Assembly: GCA_010015745.1 (NCBI GenBank)
Contig: ML978174.1
Coordinates: 62,001-126,000, forward strand
Origin: Setomelanomma holmii
Taxonomy: Eukaryota > Ascomycota > Dothideomycetes > Pleosporales > Phaeosphaeriaceae
Length of the DNA: 64,000 nucleotides
Reading direction: 5' to 3'
Shown: piece after piece, positions 11,715 through 23,613 of the stretch
How the letters are laid out: each line of letters begins with the position of its first letter
Numbering within the stretch: position 1 is the first letter of the stretch
The notes under the pieces: generated by a model
The model's database searches: none
Seen by the model: the letters and a program-made list of their open reading frames with translations, nothing else
Told to the model about the DNA's origin: nothing
Translations under genes and position numbers: made by a program

Positions 11715-13446
11715 ATGCCCTGTCTTTACTCCATCTTTTCTCGTGCTCCTCATCACTTGCATTCGCCCGTATTGCAATCCTCCATTCGAAAAGCTACCAG
11801 ATTCAATCAGCTATTTCTTGCGAGATACTATTCTACGAGAAGCAACATGTCGGATCTCTTTGTTGAGCTCACGGCACCAAATGGTCGCAAATACCAGCAG
11901 CCACGGGGACTGTTCATCAACAATGCATTCGTGAAGTCCAAATCTGGTGAGACGATCACTTCAATAAATCCTAGGTGCGTTGTATCAAAATCGTCGGATA
12001 ACTGGTGCTAAAAGTATGATAGCGATGAGAGCAACATTTGCTCAGTCTATGCCGCTGGTCCTGAGGATGTCGACATTGCCGTAGCAGCGGCACGGAAAGC
12101 CTTCAAGGACCCCAGCTGGCGAGATATGGACACCAATGCTCGAGCTGATCTTCTGTACAAATTCGCACAATTGATCGAAGAGAACAGGGAGGTTCTCGCG
12201 ACTATCGAGACCTGGGACAATGGCAAACCTTATCAAGTGTCTCTCAACGATGATTTGGGAGAAGTCATTGGCGCCATCAAGTATTATGCCGGGTATGCTA
12301 ACAAAATCCATGGACAGGTAATCGACACCTCTCCCGCTAAGTTGGCCTACACCGTCCGTGAGCCGCTTGGCGTATGCGGACAGATCATCCCATGGAATTT
12401 CCCGTTGGCCATGGCAGCCTGGAAGCTTGGTCCTGCACTTTGTACTGGCAACACTGTCGTTATGAAGGCAGCCGAGCAGACACCACTTTCTATCTTGTAC
12501 CTCGGAAACCTGGTCAAAGAAGCTGGATTCCCGCCTGGGGTAGTCAACTTCATCAACGGCGATGGAAAGAAAGCCGGTGCTGCCCTTGCGCAACACCTGG
12601 ACGTGGACAAGATCGCTTTCACAGGCTCAACGGCAACCGGCAAGGAGATTATGAAAATGGCCGCCGTGAATATGAAGAATATCACACTGGAGACCGGAGG
12701 GAAGTCGCCTCTCGTCGTCTTCGATGACGCAGATCTCGACCAAGCCGTCAAGTGGTCGCACGTGGGCATCATGTAAGTCGCAGCAGCACCTCATAACCAC
12801 ACTCGCTGACATCCGCAGGTACAACCAAGGCCAAGTCTGCACTGCAACATCACGTATTCTAGTACAAGAAGGCGTCTACGACAAATTTGTCGAAGCCTTC
12901 ACCGAACACGTCAAAAATACGTCCATCGTCGGGGATCCTTTCAAAGACGACACCTTCCAAGGCCCGCAAGTCACCAAAGCCCAATACGACCGCGTTCTCT
13001 CGTACATCCAAGCCGGCAAGACCGAAGGCGCAACCCTCGTCTCTGGCGGCGAAGCCTACAAGGACGTCGGCGGCAAGGGCTTCTTCATCTCACCCACTAT
13101 CTTCACCAACGTCAAGGACAATATGAAGATTTACCGCGAAGAAGTTTTCGGCCCATTTGTCGTCGTGAGCTCGTTTAAGACTGAAGAGGAGGCGATCCAG
13201 CGCGCGAATGATTCGAGTTATGGGCTCGGCGCGGCGCTGTTTACGGAGAATATCACAAAGGCGCATCGTGTTGCGAGGCTGATTGAGGCGGGTATGGTGT
13301 GGGTCAATTCGAGTAATGATTCGGACATAAGAGTGCCATTTGGAGGGGTCAAGCAGAGTGGGATTGGAAGGGAGTTGGGTGAGGCGGGACTGGAGGCGTA
13401 TACGAATAAGAAGGCGATTCATGTCAATTTGGGGAATAAGCTGTGA
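11715..13446 (+). CDS. aldehyde dehydrogenase, mitochondrial type
   Basis: It oxidises aldehydes to acids with NAD(P). Three exons (11715-11974, 12023-12772, 12819-13446) with introns of 48 and 46 nt give about 545 residues. The family signatures are present: PWNFPLAMAAWKLGPAL, the NAD-fold FTGSTATGKEIM, LETGGKSP with the catalytic glutamate, and YNQGQVCTATSR with the nucleophilic cysteine. EEVFGPFVVV and PFGGVKQSGIGRELG lie near the end. The first 44 residues are basic and serine-rich, like a mitochondrial presequence. A second ATG (11847, MSDLFVEL) would yield a cytosolic form. ALDH family and exon joins are firm; substrate (acetaldehyde or other) cannot be told from sequence. Confidence 0.92.
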
Positions 13447-14003
13447 GGCGTGGAGGTGGATTAAGACGGGATTAGTGAGATAACGACATGAAGTTTGACA
13501 TCTACGCCCAGCAAGCATTCCAGTCCAATTATCATCATTTAGCTCCCAGATATGAGCGGCTGGCATCGTTGCCCTGGTGGACATACTGTGTCGGTCAGCT
13601 TGTAATTGAAAATGACACTTTGAAGCTGTACATGAAGATCAGCCAGCCCCACAAGATCTCAACAATTCATCCCTCACTTTCACCTGTCGACTATTAACCA
13701 CGATCCCCAAGACAGTAACTTTGTTACAATACCATTGATCGCGGCAACAAGATCTTCCGGCCTGATCAGGCAATATCTAAGCAAGCCGTAGATCGATGTG
13801 ACGTGCTCTTCCTGCCCGATACGACAGGCTTCCATCAAGCCACTGATCACTGCAATAAGCTCTGCGTACCCGATCTGGTAGAAATTCAATCTAATGTCGA
13901 TGGCAGGCCAATTTCTTTATTGCAAACGGTCTGTCAATCAATCTATTCCCAGGAGGATCTCGTGCCTTGAAACAAAATAATTCGTCTCTATCCTATTCCA
14001 ATA
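13447..14003. other. convergent intergenic region
   Basis: This lies between the 3' ends of the aldehyde dehydrogenase and the sugar transporter. Nothing beyond short unsupported frames is seen. Confidence 0.4.
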
Positions 14004-16121
14004 TCACCTCCCACTGGCTCCATGCGCCCCACCATTCCCAAACCCCACCATTTCAAACCGTCCCCTGGCCGTCGCTCTACCCATTGCTCTACCCGCGCCC
14101 TCTTCATACTCACCCATGCCCACGCCATCCTCTTTATCCAGCATTTCCGTGACACCTCTGTTCCCGTGCATGATGATGCGTGTCTTGGACAGTGATGTTT
14201 TGACTGGTTTTCTGGACTTGAAGATTTCGCTGATTTCTTCGAGGGTGCGACGCCGGGTCTCAACGAAGAAGAAATAGATGAATATAAATTCGAATATGTC
14301 CCAGAAGATGAAGAGGAAGTAGTACTATTGGGATGGGAGTTAGTGTTGTTGAATTTGCGGATAGGAGTGAGGGGGAAGAACGATCTTGTTGGACTTGGAC
14401 TTGGGGTCTGAGCTTGACGTACCTTCCATCCCGCGCCCGTGTATGCGATCCCCGTGACAAAGGTGTTGTAGAAGTTCGCGATGTTGACCCAGAAGTTGTA
14501 AAATGCCTGTATCCAAGCACAAACGCACTCAGTCAGCGATTCATCCTTCCTTGTCCGTTGAGTAGTTCGGGGCAGATAATGCACTTACCATACCCTTAGC
14601 CCGACTCTCATACCGCAAACACTCCACGGGATATAGCTGCTGCAACGGCGTGTACCCTATGCTATAAATGAACCCAAAGATCAGAATAAACGCAATCACG
14701 GCCTTGGCCTGACTCGGCCTTTTAATCAACGGGATCTTCTGATCATCAAACAGCGTACGTCCCCTGCCGTCCTTTTGCAAATTCGTCGCTACGAGGCCGC
14801 ACACGATTGCGAAAATGACAACCAGGCACGCAGTCGAGACGAGTAGTTGGGGTCGCCTGCCCCATTTGTCTGTATATACGGCGCCAAAGATGGCGCCAGC
14901 GAAGGAGATGACGTTTTGGATCCCGTTGTAGAGAAGGCGGGTGCGGCGGTCGGTTATGCCTGCACCGCGCAGGAGCGTGGGGTAGTAGTAGGATACGAGG
15001 CCGTTGCCGGACCATTGGCCGAAGAAGGCCATGCTGAGGACGAGCATAGTGCGGTAACGGGCTTCGCGGGAGTTGAAGAGTTCCTGGGGTAAGTTAGTAT
15101 ATGTAAACCGGGTGGGAACGCCTCTATGAGGTCTGTGATGGAAAAGCGTCCAAAAGAGTTGACTATGAAGGAGAAGGTCACCAACCCTGTAATCCCACCA
15201 ACGCTTATCCGACCCCGTGACGGATATATCTTCCACCATCTCTTTATACTCCAGCATCACGATCGGACTATGCCTACTCCCCTCCCCATGAAACCTCGCC
15301 ATGGTATCCAACGCCTCCTCATGCCTGTCATTCGCGATCAACCACCTCGGTGTCTCCGGTAAGAATGGCGAGCAGACCAGCACAGTTCCCGCAAACACCA
15401 TCTGCAACCAGAGGGGTATGCGCCACGACTTGGTGCCTTCAATCTTGTTCGTTCCGAACGGCACGAAACTGCCTGGTATTCCGCCGACGTACCAAAACGT
15501 GTTGAACACTCCCGTACATACGCCGCGGTACACGGGATGTGCCATTTCGCTGACATATGCGGGTCCCGCAGTCGATGTGATCGCAACGCCGAAGCCCAGG
15601 ACAAATCGCCCACCCATGAACCCACCTAGGTTGGTGCATGTTGCTTGCACGCAAGCGCCAACCATGATAATGCTACAACCGATGAACATGCCCCATTTCC
15701 TCCCGCGAAAATCGGTCGCTGGACCGGCAACAAAGGAGCCAACGAGGTTACCGATCGTGTAGATGGCGTATACGATGCCGGTTGCGGGCGTGCCGACGTC
15801 GCGGTCGAAGCCGAAGTATGAGCGGTATTGGTCGTAGTCGTTGATGGCGCCCATGAGGGAACCGTCATAGCCGTTGATACATGAGTTCAGAGTCGCGATG
15901 AAGAGGCAGAGGTATAGCTTCGTACATGTCAGCGAATGGTATTCATGTGACTGAAGTTTGGAGCTACCCACCTTGAACATAGCCCTTGTCCATGGTGACA
16001 CGCCGGCTTTGGCTGTCGCATCTGCGAGCGCGACATTCTGGACTTGTCTGATTTCTGCTGTCTGGATGCTACTCCGCCTCGTGTGGCTTGTGTGTATATC
16101 TCTCTTATGTCCCGACTCCAT
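14004..16121 (-). CDS. MFS sugar transporter, lactose-permease type
   Basis: A plasma-membrane sugar/proton symporter of the major facilitator superfamily, about 593 residues with roughly 12 membrane helices. Five exons read on the minus strand: 16121-15972, 15917-15186, 15083-14589, 14506-14423 and 14324-14004. Marks are NGYDGSLMGAI in helix 1, DFRGRKWGM in the first loop, PETPRWLIANDR before the central loop, DKWGRRPQLL, and FFVETRRRTLEEISEIF at the end. The junction WWDYR|ELFNSREARYR and the segment FYNFWVNIANFYNTFVTGIAYTGAGWKYYFLF match fungal lactose permease homologues. ATG 16121 is the first methionine; the frame is open further upstream without one. The 102-nt intron at 15084-15185 is in frame and would add hydrophilic residues if retained. 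The exact substrate is unknown. Confidence 0.9.
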
Positions 16122-17772
16122 CTTGTCAAACACACTTCCTCCCGATTCAGTCTCGTTTGTCAATCGTGCAAAGTTCGCCGAGTCAAAAGGTCAGAAACCT
16201 CAGTCAATTTCGCAGTACGCATCGCTCCCACCGTCAAGCGACAGAATGGTGAGCGTCGCAACCAGAATCCAGGCACCCGGCTGTCAGTCACTTCATATAA
16301 TCCAGAGAGAGCTTCCAGATCTCGAAACAGCGAATATAAATCCCAGTAAGCTGCCACACGAATATGTAACACCACTGGACTGGCCAAGCGCATCAGCAAC
16401 AGCCAGCCAACCACTCCAGTGGTCCAGGGACTGCTGACGACCGGGTATTTACCCAGACCATGCATGCTCGGCTAGCGGCCGCGGGCGCCAACGATTGGTG
16501 ATCATTCTCGTGACATGGTCCTTCTTCATGTGCTATAAACGCCTCTGGCGTTGTTGGTGGAGATGGAGCTCAACTGTACCATATTGCGCACACTGCGTTA
16601 TGGAATTCTCGTCACCGATCTTCGAGCGGGAATGCCATGTTGAGACGGTGCTGAGATGTGCTGTGGCTTACTCAAGGCCACCCATCATTTCCTCATCCTC
16701 GTCTTTCCTCGCTGCAGGATCGCATCCTTGGTGCAAGTGGACGGAAGAATTGATCGTCAGCAGCATGTCGGTCACGCCGCCTTCGCAAACCCGTACACAG
16801 GTCTTCCAGAAGCTTGGTGAATGCGGGGGAGCGCGTGCAACGGTTCGCAAAAGGAAACAACGAGTGACAGGGAGCAAGTCTGGTGGAGCGCGCTGGAACG
16901 GCGTGCCTGTCTCCGCAAGAATCGCGTGCTAGCCCGGCCCACGGAGCGAGAATCCGGGGTTAGGGTCATGTTGTGCATCCACGTCTCCAACGTTAAGCCA
17001 TCACTTTCCCCATTCCCAGTTCTCAATACCGTTGCGCACAGAGCAAATTCAAAGGACGAAGTATGTGCCAGCCATGCAACACATCCTCGGTCTGAGCTTG
17101 GCTGATCCTCTTTGCCGATTGACGCTGCCATTGCCACCGGTAGGCGAATTTAGATGAAATAGCCATATTAACAACGCACCCCACAACCAGAGGAGTTACC
17201 AGTTGATGACCAGCGATCCATGCGATAGCACGGGTCAATGCGTCTTGTGACCAGACGAGGTCTTCTCGCGCATTCAGCTGTTTCGTGCATGGCAGAATTT
17301 GCCGACTTGTACATGAATTTCATACTTGAATAATAATAGTGATGGTCAAAAGAAATTTGGGAGCGCGAGGTAAGATAAGAGGCAAGTATTACATGTGTGG
17401 TTATGCGATTACCAAACATCTTTATACTCATCCAACGTCCGTTACAAAACAGCTGATAACTCGCGTACAGTATCATATCAGAGACAATATACCGTCATTA
17501 TGCTATAAATCTCACGCAAGCGGATGTAGCCAAAGGTCGAAATATGAAACTGAAGACCTGACGACTGGGCGATTAGCACTCCCGTTGACGCCTGCACTGA
17601 TCGGGTGCTGATAAGATGTGAGACCGAGAAAAGAAAAACAGGCAATCCGGAATGGAGAGAGGGTGACCATAAGGACGCGCGGACGATGAAAATATACGAT
17701 TCCATGCCCGCCGCAGGAAGTCCGAGCGTCCGCTGCGTTTGCTAATTGTCGATGCAACCCAGGAATCTCGTG
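16122..17772. promoter_or_regulatory. long intergenic region upstream of the sugar transporter
   Basis: About 1.65 kb contains the transporter promoter and the end of the PPZ locus. Around 16465-16490 is a GC-rich stretch with a perfect gcggccgc palindrome. Open frames up to about 145 codons occur on both strands but lack domain similarity or splice logic, so no gene is called. Confidence 0.35.
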
Positions 17773-18198
17773 TCACTCATGTTCGGAAGAGTGCTGGCCA
17801 AGGTAAACCCGAAGAGGCTTTGGTAGAGTTGCTTCCCACATCTTCCGCTGCTCTTCCAATTTCTGCTGTCTTTGGGAGCTCTCCAGGTCGAGTTGCTGTA
17901 TGCTCCGCAACAACATCTTCGCACCATCATTGTTGGCTTCATTGGATGAGTCGCTCCAAGTCTGCGATCTTGTATGCCCGCGTCTTCGTGGAGGTGGCGT
18001 AGCAGTGCCATCAGCCTGGGCACCAAGTTGCTCGACTCCGGGCTTCCTCCGCACATGTCGAAGCTTTCCAGAGAGTCGAACCTTCTCAGGCTCATTGATG
18101 ATCTTGTAGTCGTCCGCCAATTTGAAGTATCCCTGGTCTCGGCCAAGTGTGTACGTGGCGATGATCGGAGAACCGGGAAACTTTTTGGTATCAGCGTC
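17773..18198 (-). CDS. candidate alternative 3' exon of the PPZ-type phosphatase
   Basis: A 141-codon frame is open from a good acceptor (TTACTAAT branch region, then GTGTAG, ending at 18199) to a stop at 17773. It begins DADTKKFPGSPIIATYTLG and continues charged and helical (LLRSIQQLDLESSQRQQKLEEQRKMW). It has no ATG near its start and a stop codon directly upstream, so it cannot begin a protein by itself. Its phase matches the GTACGT donor at 18333 of the preceding phosphatase gene. Skipping the short terminal exon and splicing here would extend the phosphatase to about 666 residues. No other upstream exon is evident. It may also be a fortuitous frame. Confidence 0.35.
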   Translation of the reverse strand, partial: DADTKKFPGSPIIATYTLGRDQGYFKLADDYKIINEPEKVRLSGKLRHVRRKPGVEQLGAQADGTATPPPRRRGHTRSQTWSDSSNEANNDGAKMLLRSIQQLDLESSQRQQKLEEQRKMWEATLPKPLRVYLGQHSSEHE

Positions 18199-18215
18199 CT
18201 ACACAGAAGAGACCA

Positions 18216-19958
18216 TTAGTAACTTTGAGGAGCGTAATGGGCCGGCTGAGGCAACGTTAGTAAGGGTGCAAAGTATGTTTTGGTTGGTTCCGACGGCGCA
18301 ATGCGCTGGGCGAACCATCATATGTGAACGTACTGGTGAGTTGAGCATGCTCTGTCGCTTATTCTTGCTCTTTTTGATGTGGCTCTTCAGTGCGCTGGAG
18401 TCCAAAGGCTTGAGGAGCTCGAAGCTGCAAAGCAGCTCCCCCGAGACTGACATGACAGCGCCCCAATTGTCAAATTCTCCGCAGTACTGTGGCTGGTTAG
18501 TGACGGCAATATTTCCGCAGGACGTATGCTACATACATTAGGCGCTGAGAATACTGTGACCAATATCCTATCGTTGAAGAACTCGTAACCATCTTCGACG
18601 ACCATGTGCGCCCTGCAAACAAGATCGAAGTCGTGCCGTTGCAAGAATTCCATTATCACCTTCTTGCCGAAGCAATAGCTCACACCTCTTTCGTTCGACT
18701 CCCAATCGTTTTCCATGTCCGCCGGATCGCTCCATAGCAGATCGTTGAGCAGCCCGTAGTCGGGTACGTCGGTCGGTCGCGCGATCTGTCGGATATCGTC
18801 CATGTGCGACAGGCTTGGTGACAATCCGCCATGAACGCAGAATATCTTCTGTGCCACAATTGCCGCAATGGGCAATGTGTTGAATGTATCCACAAAAGCC
18901 TTCCAGACCTTGATATTGCATCTCCTCTTGCACTCGTCATAAAATCCGTACACTCGCGTTACGTTCGCACACTCGTGATTGCCGCGAAGGAGAAAAAAGT
19001 TCTCGGGGAACTTGAGCTTGTAGCAGAGGAGGAGGAGGATCGTTTCTAGACTTTGCTTGCCGCGGTCTACGTAATCGCCGAGGAAGAGGTAATTCGAGTT
19101 CGGTGGAAACCCGCACATCTCGAACATGCGGATCAAGTCGGTGTACTGTCCGTGGATATCGCCGACGATCTTGACTGGTGCAGATAGCTCAAGTAGTGCT
19201 GGCTGACTAAGGAAGACCTCTCGCGCAGCCGAACAGATGGCAAAGATCTCTGCATTTTTCAGGCTGACTGTCTTTGTCACTTTGCCAGCATATGCCGCAT
19301 CTAGCAGGCGCTGTATCATGTCGTCCAGATCCATTGACTTCAGCGCACTAATCTCCATGGCCGAGCCTGCGCCATCGTTCGCTGCAGGTGGCTCGGGTAC
19401 CCTCGGAATTGGCTGGTCTTTTCTCTGTAGGATCGACTCTCCCGGTTGAGCCGAAGCCAGTGGAGGGGCTACACCACTTGGCGGCACATCTGAAACGTGG
19501 TCGACTTCGCCAGTCTGTTGTGCCTTGCTCACACCTTCGTGTCCCGTGCCGAGGGTGGCACCTTGTACTGGCGAGGGTGGCGGTTGCAGCTCATCTGGTG
19601 ACGTCGGTTCAACCGTCGCTTGCTCAGTGAGAGGTGTGCTTGGAGCAGGGGCAGATGCTGAAGCGACGGAGCCTCTGCGTGATCCTCTGCCACCATTGCT
19701 CTTGGCTGACTTTGCGGACGCCGCGTCTGATTTGTCAGGCTTTCCGTTCGCGTCGCTCAGGTTGGCGACTGAGTTCCGTGGGCTATCAGTCTTGCCGGTA
19801 CCCGGTATCTTGTTTTTGAGAGAGTTGCGCAACGAGCGGGTCGAGTCTTTCGTGTCGGATCTCTCGAATGAGCGATAGTACTCGCGCCCAAGAGGGACGC
19901 CATCAGCGCCGCCCTTTTCGCCTTTCTCCTTCTTGTTGCTGGAAGGCTGGTTACCCAT
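18216..19958 (-). CDS. ppz1: PPZ-type serine/threonine protein phosphatase (PP1-like)
   Basis: PPZ phosphatases control cation homeostasis and cell integrity at the cell periphery. The catalytic part carries GDIHGQ, GDYVDRG and LRGNHECANVTRVYGFYDECKRR; the CANV and CNIKVWKAF variants fit PPZ rather than PP1. A disordered Ser/Pro-rich N-terminal arm of about 230 residues begins MGNQPSS, an N-myristoylation signal, as in yeast Ppz. Exons are 19958-18537, 18486-18334 and 18245-18216, giving 534 residues ending PPAHYAPQSY. Introns are 50 nt (18487-18536) and 88 nt (18246-18333). The last junction is least certain, because another acceptor 47 bases downstream is also in phase. The enzyme call is firm. 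Confidence 0.92.
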
Positions 19959-21634
19959 GTTGGGAAAACTATGCCAAGTGAGAGTGCGGGGAGTATAGGA
20001 GGTGTATGCAGTTCTGAAGAAGTTGGGTTCGGTCTCTGTGAACGATAGGAAGCGGCGGAGTTAGGATCCGCAAGGCCGAGGCGGTTGTAGCCGCTCTTTC
20101 CCAAGTGTTGCGAGCGATGACGCAGGCGCAATCGAGGGCGGGCAGCGTTGCGTTTGGTAGATAGGTAGGTATGCCACGCGAGTAGAATGTGTTAAGGTGG
20201 CCGGAAGAGGCGAGATAAAAACGCAGTCAGGCGAGCCTCCGTCGGCGCTGTCGTTATCTGCTTCGCGGGACACTGGGAATGCCAGGCCAGGGAAGACGTG
20301 GAGGCGACGGGGGGAAGATCTGAGTCCCGTCTTCGCGCCAGAGCGATGGTAGTCGAGGGGAGAGGATTGTTTGAAGGGGCTCACAAGGCGTGGGCTGGGT
20401 TCATGGGGCTGATGAAGTGTAGTTGATAGCGACGATCTCAGAGCTCCAGAGCAAGCAGAGCGGGGATGTAAGCGACACCAGTGAGCCGCAGTGACGCCGG
20501 CCTGCGTTCACTGTTGACGGGTGGGTCTGCGAACCGGTGAATAGCAGGGAATGCAGCTCTACTAGCGGATCAATGAATGCCGACTAGCCAAAGTCCAGAT
20601 TGGCGCAAAGTGGGAGGCGAAAGTGCGCAAGACCACGGCTGTGAGATATTAGAAAAGAGCACCGCAAGAGGACACAGAGAGCGATTGCTGGTCCTCAAAA
20701 TTAGCGCCGAACGATGAACTGTCTGTGGTTTGCTGACTCGGTGCCAAGTCCTTTGTTACAGGGATCAGAGCCACGTCACGTGGAACATGCGTCGCAACAC
20801 AAAGTGTTGCTCCACGTCTTCTGGCGACAACATCACCAGCTCTTCACCAAACATAGAAATTCGTCGTTGGCTGTGGAGGCCCTACTCACGTTGTTTTCCG
20901 CTTGGCCTTGACAATGCCAGATACTCAGGAGCCATTTGCAGCCTCGCTTGTCCCACAACGCCATAGACATCATATGGGCCCACCGACTGTGTATGCACGT
21001 ACGCTGCGGCCAGTATTAGATCTGACAGAGCCATTGTCACCCAAACACCTTCCGTGCTTGATTCCATGGAAACCATACAAGACTCACGTCTCCTTCCACT
21101 CCGCGTCCGCATGAATATTCACGCACGCAGCGTTGGGCGCAAGGTTTCAATTACGAGATTTTCTGTCGCGGCCCGACCTCTTTTAACTACATATGCTAGG
21201 ACCGTTTGGGGGTTCGTGTGTACCTGCATACGATGCAAGAAGCAATGGAGCAAATGCCTCACAAGGAAAAGTCTAGTTGGCACCTGCGTGGATATCTACA
21301 ATTTTCGTATCACGCGACAACCTACTACATCACCAAGCCCTGGCGCCAAGAGCGCGACCCGACAACGAGGCCTTGGAACTAGCTGGACTCGCATGCGGTA
21401 CTCCGATGTATTGACCAATGACGGTTTTTGTCCACTGATGCTGGAGCTCACTGGACGACGAGCATCACGATCCATCGAGGTTGGAGCGTTATTCCCGTTC
21501 AAATCACCATTCCCCCTCCCGCTCTTTTCTCACGCTAGTGTTTACGTCTACCATTTGCAAATCAGCCTGAGCTTTTATGCATTGCTGACAACTAACCGAT
21601 TGCATACATGCAACGAATAGGTTGGGCCTTCTCT
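19959..21634. promoter_or_regulatory. intergenic region upstream of PPZ
   Basis: Nearly 1.7 kb lies between the PPZ start and the 3' end of the RTA1-like gene, both on the minus strand. PPZ genes often have long leaders, so some of this may be 5' UTR. A 188-codon plus-strand frame at 21054-21620 is composed of mixed residues with no domain and is not called. Confidence 0.35.
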
Positions 21635-22589
21635 TTATCTCGAGATGCGAGAGTACGGCTCGGAGACCATCCCGTACGATTCGGCTTGTGAATATGGCGA
21701 TGTCTTTGTGACGATATCGCCAACGTACCAAGCGACGCATATCACAAGCACAACAGCCATGGGAACCGCATCGAACGAGTAGATGGGCCACTCGTTCTGC
21801 AAAAGATATCCTTTTTCTACCAATGTATCAGCAATGAACTTGAGACTGCAGTTTCGAGATCGTCATACCTCCGCCAACATATTCAGCAAACCGCATTACA
21901 TTCCGCAAGGTGATGATTATGCTCACTGCGTACAACATGGCCAAGTATTTGCGCCAACTGAAGGCTTCCCTCGATGTCCCTTTAGTTATCACTCTATCTG
22001 CGCGGACATGGAAGACCACCGCAACAACCATGAACAATCCGAAGATGACGAGTTGCAGGACAAGTCCGCCAAGGATGATAGCTTTTCCCAAATCAAAATC
22101 TTTCTTCTCTTTCGCTTTGGACAAGATTCCGGCGCCCACACCTTGAATCAAGAAGCAAAGGATGTCCCCACCAACGAACATTTTGGTGAGAAGCGTCGGC
22201 CTGACTATCGACAATCTGTCTTGGCCCGTGTTGCGAACGATGCGGCCGAGGAACATATACACGGATGCAGCGAAGAGGATGGGAGCCAGCAAGATCAAAA
22301 TAGTCTGGATGATGAAGGGATTCATCGCAGTAGGATTGCCATGACCTTTCGTGCGTGCTGCGTAGCCCAGTATTTCGACTTTCAACATCTCATCAGTATG
22401 CGTTTTTCGAAGAAGGCTTCAAAACTTACACGCAGCACCGACAATGAATGGGATGCAGAACCACGTTCGAGTCTTGAAGAGCCTGAATATATGGACCAGG
22501 AAAAGGATGGCGAAAACGATGACGCTGATCATGCCTGCGATCCTGGATGGCTTGTACGGATACAAAGAGTCTGAAGTGCCTGCGGCCAT
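21635..22589 (-). CDS. RTA1-like membrane protein
   Basis: RTA1 family proteins are seven-helix membrane proteins linked to lipid export and toxic-lipid or azole resistance. Three exons, 22589-22430, 22378-21869 and 21816-21635, with introns of 51 and 52 nt give 283 residues. The family pattern is plain: FEILGYAAR, LLAPILFAASVYMFLGRI, GGDILCFLIQGVGAG, LGGLVLQLVIFGLF, RNVMRFAEYVGG and GYLLQNEWPIYSFDAVPM. About seven hydrophobic segments are present; the first is residues 15-35. ATG 22589 gives the usual short N-terminus. The splice junction AA|FEILGY restores the expected motif. Tail after the last helix is short and polar. The substrate is not known. Confidence 0.88.
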
Positions 22590-23613
22590 GGTGAGGAAGT
22601 CCAGCAGTTCACAACAATGTAAGTTTCTCGTTTCTGCTCGTAAAGATGTAGGAGGTATACAAGATATATCAAAGCAGAATAATACTTATTATAGCAACAC
22701 ATAATCTTGGCAATGACGAGCTAATGCTTTTCACAATACAGGAGGCCGCCACGGAAAAGTGAAGCCTAAGTCTGCGCTACTCGCGAGCAACCCATCCTCG
22801 TACAAAGCCCCTAGATCATCGTACCGCACGGCCACCACCATACTCGGGCCCGTCTCATACCTCGGCACTTTCCTGAACCGTACGTTTCAATCAAGCTCAT
22901 CCATGTGGCTATACGACCATACGGTCGCACAACACCGCACATTCGTTTTGAAGACAGCAGAATCCCAATTCCAAGCCACTGTTTATCGGGCACGATCGAA
23001 TGCGAAACACCGACACGCCAGTATCGGATTCCGAGGTAGAAAGACTGGGTGAAGCACCGAGTTTTGTGTTCTGAGGATGACGTCGAACACAGTCAGATTT
23101 ACGGACGGACGAGAGTTGGTTTGTGTAATGTCTGTGCGAGGAAGAGACCGTACAAAGCTGGTCCCCTGCAGTATGTTGGTTTGATATCGTTCAAATTCCT
23201 GCGTACTGGCCCCTGATCTCCATCGATCATGCTTTTCCGGCATCTCAAGCCCATCAAACAGCACTCACAGCACGTAAGCAGCTGCAAGCTAACCGACCCT
23301 TTCAGGCAGGAAGAGCTTGTTGCTGTGATCAATGGCTTCATCACAACTTACTGCAATGGGGAGGATTGTGGCTGAATGTCGGCAGAGCGTGCCTCGAAAG
23401 CACTAGCGCGAATGCAGTTCGGATCCTCCGAGCTGGCGCGTTGCGGGGACGCGAGCCAACGCGACTCAATCCAAACGATACAGCTTCGGGCAACCTTTAC
23501 CAGCTCCCGAGGCACGACGTCTGAACTGAGATGCGATGATGTATACATACTTTGATCACGGCTGAACTGCCACAATTAACCAATGTCCAACTAAAACAGC
23601 ATTCCAGCACAGC
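22590..23613. promoter_or_regulatory. divergent intergenic region (RTA1-like / acyl-CoA dehydrogenase)
   Basis: About 1 kb between divergent genes. No gene is recognisable. It should contain both promoters. Confidence 0.35.

Noticed and set aside
16495..16932. 145-codon plus-strand frame
   Set aside because: Non-conserved looking, overlaps other short frames, no splice or domain support.
21054..21620. 188-codon plus-strand open frame
   Set aside because: No domain, mixed composition and located in a region best explained as the PPZ upstream region.
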